Below are positions 55,633-64,000 of a stretch of DNA of 64,000 nucleotides, piece by piece. This DNA is from Heliopora coerulea (taxonomy: Eukaryota > Cnidaria > Anthozoa > Scleralcyonacea > Helioporidae). The stretch spans positions 2,011,001 to 2,075,000 of the forward strand of contig JASJOG010000029.1 in NCBI GenBank assembly GCA_030142905.1, given 5' to 3'. The stretch's first letter is position 1, and each line of letters begins with the position of its first letter. The notes under the pieces were generated by a model. That model was not told the DNA's origin. It saw only the letters and a list, made by a program, of their open reading frames with translations, and made no database searches. Both the position numbers and the translations under genes were made by a program.

Positions 55633-55990
55633 GACGAAAAACGTTTGGAAGCCAAACGTTCAGAGGAAGACCTATTACAGTGAAATACTGGAAGAGAAAC
55701 TGAAATATGAGATGACGACATCGGCAATGAGGTCTATAGATCGTGCTAGTGGCTTTGATAATTACATCTTAAAGATTTCCGACAGGCGACTGGTTTCAAA
55801 AGCTGCTATTGACTTAAAGAAACGAATGCAAGCTGTTATTGAAATGAAGGAAAAAGGCAAATCAATTGAGTACATTAGGAAGAAATTGAGTCCGCAAAAG
55901 AAACCATCTAAACATGAGCATGTCCCGAAGAAATATACCAATAGGTTTTACTTTGAATGGAAAGGAAGAAAACATGTGGTGTATTGTTGA
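55633..55990 (+). CDS. MRPL28: Mitochondrial ribosomal protein L28, last exon
   Basis: After a good acceptor (pyrimidine-rich, AG at 55631-55632) the frame reads TKNVWKPNVQRKTYYSEILE, then AMRSIDRASGFDNYILK and LVSKAAIDLKKRMQ, and stops at 55988-55990. This follows the conserved core of animal MRPL28 (bL28m): the VWKP block, YSEIL, the MR-ID-GFD-YILKT strand and the C-S/K-x-DLKR helix. The protein is part of the large subunit of the mitochondrial ribosome. The exon starts with the last base of a split codon. Its C-terminus ends about 45 residues after the core (HVPKKYTNRFYFEWKGRKHV), shorter than in vertebrates. Upstream exons were not found in the preceding 2 kb; they may lie in large introns, or this may be an isolated duplicated exon. 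It has no obvious role in the terpene locus. Confidence 0.8.
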
Positions 55991-56513
55991 AAGGGCAAGA
56001 GCAGAATAAAAGTAGAGCGACTTACATGTAGGTGAACCGGGATGTTGCTTAGATTTCTGAAAGCAGATGTAGTGCCATTAGACGCCAATACACTGCTTGA
56101 AGGACTTCGGAAAAAATTGATCTTAAAACTAGCTATTCCTTAAGAAAGTGAAATGCTGCGAGGTAGGCAAGTCCAAGTTAATAAACAACGTCTCTACGCC
56201 TGGGATGAGTTCATTTTCAAGAGCCTTTAGGCACATGAGGTCTCAATGTGTGAGGGTCTAGTTGACTTTGTGGTTCGTGTACGGATGAACTACAAACAAC
56301 TTGGCCGCAAAACTCATAAAAGAACACTGTCTTCGTCTTGAAATATCATTGAATTATTCGTGACTTTGATGTATACTTCCATTTACGAATAAAGTTGAGT
56401 TGGACATTATAAGACACTTACCCAAAACTGACGAACAAACGGAGCTTCTGCATGCATTGAGGGGCGTACATTGAACTGTAAAAAGACTGGACGATACCTT
56501 GTTATGTTTGGCT
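55991..56513. other. MRPL28 3' flank
   Basis: AGCAGAATAAAAGTAG at about 55999-56014 contains AATAAA just past the stop and may be the poly(A) signal. Nothing else recognised. Confidence 0.5.
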
Positions 56514-56836
56514 TTGCAACTGAGTGAAGCCGACATGGGGGCAGCCATGCGGGTCCAAAACACGCGTGGGAAAAAATTGTACGGAACATTAATTTTTGAT
56601 GGACAGTTAGTTATAACAAATATGCTGTCCTAACGACATTGTCTGACACTTTACTAAGGACATAATAGAAAACTGTCCGAAAATCCGAAATTTGGGTAAA
56701 GATTTTCAAAATCGGTTGCATGTTTTATCGCGTAGGGGACTGGGATGACTTGCAAATTGACCTACATGTCAGCCTCCATGTTAGGTTCAAAATACAGTTT
56801 ACGGGTATCGTTCCAGTCCTTTTAGAGTTCAATGGG
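56514..56836. repeat. Direct repeat flanking the MRPL28 exon, right copy
   Basis: Partner of 54796-55114. The two are 1.7 kb apart in the same orientation with the exon between them. Open frames on both strands are not shared by the two copies. Confidence 0.75.
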
Positions 56837-57787
56837 GGCGTACTGCCTGCTGCTGACCATACGCTTACAGGCGCTGAAAGTTATTCCAACATATCGAAAT
56901 CTTCAAATCGAGAATTTTGCTAGTGTTCAAACACATATAGCCCAACCTCAGTTGCAAGATTAGTGTACTTGCTCGCCTAATGGTTCGCAGCAATAATGTA
57001 TTTTCGGGAACTTCGGAATAAAAACTGTATTCCTAGTCGTTGTGTTTTTGTGTATAAAGAACATGGCTAGCTATTTAAAAACAATACTAACGCAAATAAA
57101 TCTAAGAACTTGCATAAACGAATTCACAAGTTCAGGCATACAGTAATCATAATCGGTCCTTGACGCCGTCATAGCCAAGAAAGTGGACGGTAGACCGGCT
57201 ATGTCATCATATGTGGGTCCTTGTGTACAACGTACGGAACAGTGACCGATATTGCTGGCTCGATTATTGTCAACAGCTAATCAAATATCGCATACTATCA
57301 TCAGGAACAGTCCGTTTTAAGAAACGATGTTGGAATAACCCCTTTGGTTTTCAAAACCAAACGTCGTATTTCATTAAGTTCTTGGGCAAAGTAATGAATG
57401 GAAAACTCGTTTACTATCTGCTTGTACTTTGAAGCTAATAACTTCTTTTTAATCGGGAACTTGGTCATTGCAGACCGGAGTCTTGACAGTACGGACTAAG
57501 CCCGGAGGGCGAGATCCGTACGTAAAAGAATCCTGTCTGATATTTTCCAGTAATGACCAAGCGCACGAGCTTAATAAGAAGTTTATAATATGGCTTGTTT
57601 TAAACAAGCTAAATATATCAGTCTGGTAAAAACATATTAAATTCCTACAACATGACAAAGATTTAGTCGTTGAACGCTTTTGCAGGCACAGAACACAAAA
57701 AAAGATCAATTTGCTGTGAATTCCGGAGTAAAAGCCAATAAATTAGACATCTAAATGAAAACAATGCCACTAAAGTGAGGGGTTTTT
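56837..57787. other. Unassigned intergenic DNA
   Basis: No gene or repeat recognised. Confidence 0.45.
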
Positions 57788-58012
57788 TTGATGCAGCAGG
57801 TTTTTACTGCAGACCGGCAAGTTTTGGCGGGAAAATTTCCCAGTTGCTTCGAAAACAAACGACATTCAGCTAAGTTTTACAAAGGATTAATCAAAAACGA
57901 ACTGTATACGACTTTGTCAAACCTTTTTCTCGATGACTTTAATCAGAAAAGTGGACGAATAAATAAAAAAAGACGTAGCCTTTGGGAAAAAGAAGCTCTA
58001 AACATATGCTGA
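57788..58012 (+). CDS. Unrecognised short open frame
   Basis: 74 codons, basic and moderately charged (for example KGLIKNELYTTLSNLFLDDF and KSGRINKKRRSLWEKEAL). I do not recognise it. It has no signal peptide or membrane segment. It follows a poly-T run directly and could be an exon, a transposon piece or chance. Confidence 0.15.
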   Translation: MMQQVFTADRQVLAGKFPSCFENKRHSAKFYKGLIKNELYTTLSNLFLDDFNQKSGRINKKRRSLWEKEALNIC

Positions 58013-58312
58013 TGCAAGCCAGAACCCGTAAAGGACCGGTTTGTTACGGAAAAGTAATGACTGCCGGTCAGAGCGTCTCAGCCAATCAGAACGCTCTATT
58101 TCACCGGAAGTAGTGCCAGCCATATAATAATACTTCTTAAACCCATGGTTATATGATTAACAATAACGAGCAGTGTAGAGAAGGGTATAAACTGTACGTA
58201 GCAGCGACATGGCGGTCAAGAGAACCCTTAGTATAAAATTCAAAATTGAGTTCTGGAAGCTACTGACAATAAGCTTTCCTAGTTTGTGCTGGGTATCTGA
58301 CGTTCGCAAGCA

Positions 58313-58868
58313 GTGCAGAAGAAGTTCTTATGTGCAGTTTTTTATCGGGCCCCATCAACTAAATTGGCTCATATGAAATGTTTTAAGAGATATCTTCTAA
58401 AAGTATCTGCCTCTCATTATTTGTCTCAACTTGTTATTCTTGGAGATTTTAATCTCCCTGGTATAGATCGGTCAACTGGAACGCCTGCGTTCGGTGACTG
58501 TTTACACTGAATTTGCTGAGATGGTTGGAGATAATTTTTTGTGGGAGTTGGTTCATTTTCCTACGCGTGGATCTAACATTATTGATTTATTGCTAACTAA
58601 TATTCTTCGCATATTGAAGGACATCTGTACTTTTGAGGATCTTTTGGAATCCTATCATAGACTAATTCACTTTCATCTCTCTTTTATTATTGAGAAGAAA
58701 GGTCCTGTCAAAAGACAAGTTTATAACTGTAAGAAGGTAGATTTAAATGATTTAAAGGATACCGTTATGCATACTCCTTGGGATATTGCATTCAAAAAAT
58801 ATTGTACTGACACGTATACACACTTGACGTGTACATACACACGTATATGTACAAGTGGCCATTTCTAA
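58313..58868 (+). pseudogene. LINE endonuclease fragment (LINE 5)
   Basis: The frame at 58313-58510 gives LCAVFYRAPSTKLAHMKCFK and QLVILGDFNLPGIDRS, the GDFN catalytic region of LINE endonucleases. After a shift near 58500 the frame at 58494-58868 gives LWELVHFPTRGSNIIDLLLT and LLESYHRLIHFHLSF, the downstream TRGxxxLDLxLTN and SDH-type blocks with the SDH lost to SYH. No polymerase follows. It ends before 58870. Confidence 0.8.
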
Positions 58869-59947
58869 ACGTGAGTGACACATTTTTACACCATTTTAGA
58901 CCTGTAACTTTTGAAAAAAGACATTTTATTAAGATGTCTTATGCTCAGTAAAAATCTCATATGTAACAGCAACAACACTGAAAATTTGATGAAGTTGCTA
59001 TATTTATTCCCCAAATTATGGTCAAAAATAGTTTCGTGAGTGACACGACAAATTTTAAAACTACATTTCTGGGCAACCTTACTTAATTAAGAATTTGTGC
59101 TCAACTGCACATGATCCAAACTAATGGCTCCATCAATGTTTTTATGGATAGTGAGCAAACTTAAATTTCATCTTATTTTATAAATATGTCCTCCAAACTT
59201 TGAATATTTTCAATATGTTTAGTGTGAGTGACACTACAGAAAATGGAAAGGTAAAATTTATCCAAAAACACAGAAGTTAAGGCCAAGCTTCTGCATATGG
59301 CTCTTAATTTTAAAAATCCATTTTTTTCACAAAACTAACTTGAAAAGGAAAATTCAGTCTCTGCATGGTAAGAGGAAAACAAAATTGGGAGAGTTTTGAA
59401 ACTTTTTTCTTGATGGCTGAATTCCTTTTTCCATTGGAAATGGCCAAGTGTATGCACAGATTATAAATACACTTACGTTGTATAAATGGAATGACTTCCT
59501 GTTAACGATTATGGATAAGCATGTACCCAAGGATACAATATCTGACTAGAAATACGTGCACGAAACAACCCCTCGCCCACTCTTCCAATATGTCTCTCGA
59601 GAATCCAAGTAATAATGATAATTTTTCAAACTTCTCAAAAAGACAAATCCTCCTGACTATAACTGGAAGAGGACATGCAATAAAAAAAAAATCCACACAG
59701 AATTTGGCCGCAAATAAACAACAATCAAAACTGGAAATTATTTTATATTGAAACTGTTTACAGTCATATTTACGTTTAAAATTTCAATTGTGCTTTATTA
59801 AAACAAAAAGTTCGGTGAGAATAACATTTAAGGGCTTAACAAATGGTAAGATTTCCATCCTTACAATTAAATTATTAAACAACGAACGATAGGATCAATA
59901 CCCTGAATTATTTGCGGGTTTATGGTAATTTGTGTTGTTTTCTAATT
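58869..59947. other. Unassigned intergenic DNA
   Basis: GAGTGACAC occurs four times (58872, 59036, 59222 and inverted variants nearby), spaced by about 165-190 bases, suggesting a weak tandem repeat. No gene recognised. Confidence 0.4.
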
Positions 59948-60881
59948 AGACTTTTCACTCATTTTGCCTTAAAGAAAGATTGTTTTATTAGATGACTAGA
60001 CTTTCCGTCTTAAAAGAGGAGCATTCTCATAGGTTATCAAACGGATACCAGCATTACGGACAGTTCGTGATTGAATATTTTTCTGACATTTTTTTGATTT
60101 AAAAAATTAATAAATTATACGTTATCTCAAAGTTGGTTACAAATGTCTTTAAGATGTGCTATGATAAGGATTTATACTAAGTATTCGTCCGGAGGTACAA
60201 GACTTTGGTGACGAAGATGAAACAAATTACGAAGTCGACGAAGTAAACAGAAAACATGAACGAATTCTGCATTTATATCGCTGACCAAAAATCGAAAAAA
60301 TACAAAATATAAAACAAATTACGACAAGCAAACCTTGTGCAAGTTTTGCCCGAAAGAAGAACGAGAAAAGGGAAGTAAAAGACGTAGTTTTTTTTTAGGA
60401 AAATCATCAATCCAAAAAAAAAAAATGGCGTATATACTTGCAACTCTTGCGTATTTTCTACTAAGTATTCTGTGGCACCTCAACACAAAGGGTTCAACGG
60501 TAAATTTACACAAAGACAACTTTAAACTTTCTTGAGAAGTTTCAAAATCCTGACGAAAGCATTACCGGTCGAATACAGTAAAGGTCATCATGCACAAATC
60601 ACTCTCGAAGTGAGAAAGAGTGAAGCGAACAATTGCGTTGCTGAAGGATAACTTGGTGACCAAAAACAAGTAGCTTTGCAACGAGTTACCTGGTGGCTGT
60701 TTACCTTGCATTTTTTTTTATTCGAGCCGAAATTACATCCTGACGTCTTCAATGGGGCGACATTTCATAGCGAAAAAAATCCAGATTGAGGCAATGAAAT
60801 CTTTTTGTGGAAATCGGAGAAAGTATCCAAAGACTGTCATGGCCTGGACAGCTCTTCTGGACGACGAGTTTTCTATCGCAC
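59948..60881. repeat. Block D, part 1
   Basis: Partner of 8946-9856. The homology ends where block D' has the hAT-like insertion; block D continues with about 420 bases of its own. Confidence 0.8.
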
Positions 60882-61300
60882 TTCTCAAACAATTGACCAT
60901 GAACGCTGTCCGGTTAAATACTGCAAAATTTTCAAAAATAATCATCCTAAAGAGACGAATGAACCAGAATCTTTAGTCTACTTTACCAATAAACACCAGC
61001 AAAATCCAGGTGGTAATATTTCGTACAAGAAGTCTTCGTTAGGGAAGAATGAAGTCGGGAAGCTACTTTTGAAAGCTGCTCAAAATAATTCCGTTGGCAG
61101 AACTTGTACTTCAAAGCTACTCGATTAAGACGTACCAGTGATTGTGCAGCTCAGGTAAGTGGTTACCAGAACGTGGAAAGTCCCAAGATTTATACAAATC
61201 GTCATCTATTCAACTTCAGCGAAGAATGTCCTTTTAATACAGTTAGTCACTTAGCAAATGTCCTGACAACAAGCGAGTTCCCTTAAGTCTTTTGTTCATA
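60882..61300. other. Block D-specific stretch
   Basis: No counterpart in block D', where about 3 kb of hAT-like and unassigned DNA occupies the same place. The open frames at 60752-61128 cross into it and show no recognised domain. Confidence 0.45.
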
Positions 61301-61747
61301 TAAATCAGAAAGAACCAAGACAAAGCATTGCTGCAAAAAGTGAACAGTTGGCAAATGCATATTCCAAGGAACTAACTTTGAGAACTTCTCTTTCAAGTCA
61401 TAAATTGTCCAGTTGCTGAAGTGACCCTCAAAAGCGAAACCAGCCGCAGGCACCAAGAAAGCCATTTCCTTAGCCGGTCTTAAATCATTTACTGGCTTCA
61501 GTGTTCAATAAATGTAAACAACTTGCGAGAGATCCATATAAGGGAAAAAGAATGAGACCAAATCGATTTGCTTCAATACGGTACCTAAGTATGGTTTGTT
61601 CAACAGCATACCAGTCCCCGAGCTTGCACACGGCATTCTTGAGTGGCCGGAATCCATGGATATATAGTCATACTAAAACATACACAATCCGAAAATTTTT
61701 CTACCTAGTTACCACACGTGTAAAAGGACTCCACGCACGTCGAGATT
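61301..61747. repeat. Block D, part 2
   Basis: Partner of 12920-13483. It ends at CACGCACGTCGAGATT, where block E' begins. Confidence 0.8.
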
Positions 61748-64000
61748 GGTCACATGTGAGAAGAGTGTTGTCCAGTTTGCCTCTGCCAAGCAACGTTGGT
61801 TTTCTCCTGGTACGTCGGTTTCCTTCTTTAGTAATACTGGGCCCATGAGGGGTGGCCCTTACTAAACCTATAGTTCGGATAGATTAGAATGCAACAGACA
61901 GCTCTGATTCAACATGTATGCCTGCATGGAAAATGAACTATGCAATTTGCAGTACGTCTGATATTAACAAAATAGTGTAGAAGTTAAATTGAATGGTAAT
62001 ATTTGTATTAAACTGAATGTAATAAAATGTTCAGATAGTAATACGGTAAGACAGCTCAAAATCCCCTTTGATTAATTGTTTGTATTTAATTTACGTATTG
62101 CCTGTAGGGTTGGGGAAGCACCTGAATGCGTGTCCAATTAATTTCGTGTAGTTTTTGAAAGGATACAATATTGTAGCAAACTACGCTGGATATCCCCCAG
62201 TCAAAATGGCTTAACTGAGCCCCAAGTTTTTTCTTATTTTGAGCTTCAATGGGACAGTGATGAGAAGGAGGTTTGGAGAGTAGTAACATAAAGTGACGTT
62301 TATATACACTGTAGAATGGCAGGTGGTGTAAGCGTAGAGTGTAAAAAGGTAACCTACACCAACCCTACACCAGTGATCAAACACTTCTTCGAATCCCTAA
62401 TTTCAGTTGTGGATGGAGGGCTCCCATTTGATACCCTGCGTGCTGTCCAGTTCCAGTACGAAGAGCCCTTGTTTCAGTGACTAAAGTACACTATATCAGT
62501 TACAAAGAACTCTTTTTCTGAGATCAAAATCCCTTTTTACCAGTTAAAAAAGGTCCCTATTTCATGGACCAAAATCCCCATAACTCTTAAGAAGGGCCTC
62601 TACGTCAGTGATCAAAGTTGACGTATATCAGTCTTAAAGACAAGGCCGTGCCGACTGGGTGAGATGTTAGTGCGACATTGTAGAATTGCAATATTCTATA
62701 TTAAAATTCCGAAGTTTTAAATTAAAAATTGTAAGGACTGTTTTGCCAGATTTGTGGGGGGCAACCAGGCCAGTCCACCTACATGTGGCTTTCTGAACAA
62801 ACACATTTACGTAGGGGTCCAAGACCTTAATATTCCACCCACCCACCCTCCCCTCCACCACAATGGTCAAACCTTTGGCAAGACACTTAAACGAGTATGT
62901 TTCAAATGCTAATGATACATGTTGCGAAGAAATCTAACTTGACCAATACGTGTCGCTAGGTTTGCTCTTCGGCTCGGTAGTTTTGATGCTTATTTGTTCT
63001 TGCTTTTTCCCTCGTTTTTTTCTTTTCGGATCTTTTTATTTTTTATATTTTGTTATTCTGTTTTTGGGCTTTGGGTATAATTTTTTTCCTCTTATATGTA
63101 GATAGGTAAAGAAATTTATCATTTCTGTTGAATACTCCCAGTCAAGACCTTGTTCCCAATCTACGACAAATTAGAAACTTTTTTCGCGTAACTTAATGCG
63201 TTTCAAGTCACGCTGGTTGCTGGTTCACGATCCAAGAAACTTCAACTTGGGACTGTATTTTTTGACTATATATTTATTAACAAAGTACAAGTATTTACAC
63301 AAGTTTGCGCACGTCGTTACAACATTCGAGTTTCCCTTTTTTTTCCGTCTGTTTTACACTTACTTCAGCCTATATTTATATTGACAAACAGGAACATGAC
63401 TAAGGTTATTTAATACGGAAATGGAACACATTTTTCCCTCTTCGTGGTCCATAATCTACCACACCTTTCTCACGTATAACCGTAACGCCGGTGTTGGGAG
63501 TAGGTGTTCTCATTACAAGGCAAATTTTTCTGTCCTCCCACGTTTACAGATTATATATATATATATATATATATTTTTGGTATTTTTTTATCACAACATA
63601 CAACATAAAGATATTTTCAACAACTTTTGTTCTTGTTCTGATTGTTTCCTATCAATATGATTTTCTTTTTAAAAATTTTAGCTTGACTCTAATCGAAAGA
63701 TAAATACCAAAGCCCAGAGGAGTACTCGAATTAAAAGCTATAAACACGATAAAGGTTTTAAAATATTTAATAGATCTAACTTTCCGTTGTTTGAAACCTT
63801 CAATCCTTCGACTACGGTTCCTCCGTGATTCCTAACTTGACTCTCTTGTTTACTTTATAGCAGCTTTCATTGCAGTCCCCTAATTCAATCGAATAACCCA
63901 CAAGATCTATATCTAGTGCAATTATGTCTATAATCTTACTGTTCAAGGGAGGTATTTCCACAGAATTTCCTTCATTGTTAAGTCTTGAATTAGGTTGAAG
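61748..64000. repeat. Block E': second copy of the P450 3' flank
   Basis: Partner of 26907-28948. It starts inside the SINE of family S (head missing, body to about 61895) and runs to the window edge at TCTTGAATTAGGTTGAAG, the text that ends nine bases before the P450 stop codon in the first copy. A TA dinucleotide run at 63549-63574 is specific to this copy. Confidence 0.88.

Overview
The window reads as animal nuclear DNA, AT-rich and packed with retroelements, from a genome with spliceosomal introns. The best clue to the host is a single-exon class I terpene cyclase of the kind described from octocorals (plus strand, 38916-40148), lying 8.5 kb from a divergently oriented, single-exon clan-2-like cytochrome P450 (minus strand, 28958-30433). 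I therefore infer an octocoral (soft coral or sea fan) and a terpenoid biosynthetic locus. Sponges also carry related cyclases, so the host call is an inference.

The flanks of the P450 are duplicated within the window. Bases 1-230 match 30648-30830, the DNA just 5' of the P450, and bases 61748-64000 match 26907-28948, the DNA just 3' of it. The window stops about 9 bases short of where the equivalent P450 stop codon would fall. The simplest reading is a tandem array of at least three P450 units: one ending just left of base 1, one in the middle, and one starting just right of base 64000. The terpene cyclase lies in a 25 kb stretch (about 35040-59948) of the right-hand interval that has no counterpart in the left-hand interval.

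Layout. 1-8746: block A (P450 5' flank homology) broken by foldback MITEs, a Harbinger-like MITE, a tRNA-SINE foldback and two Penelope-like elements (PLEs). 8946-13483: block D', broken by hAT-type DNA including a small element that carries a BED finger. 14170-17410: block C, a third partial copy of the P450 5' flank. 17583-25770: a nest of a long foldback, three decayed LINEs, two decayed PLEs and a 600 bp TATATC-type satellite. 26030-28948: SINEs and block E (P450 3' flank). 28958-30433: P450. 30648-35040: block B. 35040-59948: SINEs, hAT debris, the terpene cyclase, a secreted SAM-EGF gene broken by two stops with tandem repeats behind it, an internally deleted LINE and the last exon of mitochondrial ribosomal protein L28. 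59948-64000: blocks D and E'.

Only three loci look like host protein genes: the P450, the terpene cyclase and the MRPL28 exon. The SAM-EGF locus is probably a fresh pseudogene. The cyclase would make a cyclic terpene from a prenyl diphosphate and the P450 could oxidise it; the product cannot be read from sequence. Comparison of blocks A and B gives exact empty sites for several insertions, so their relative order can be worked out. Four PLE 3' ends carry hammerhead-ribozyme-like cores.
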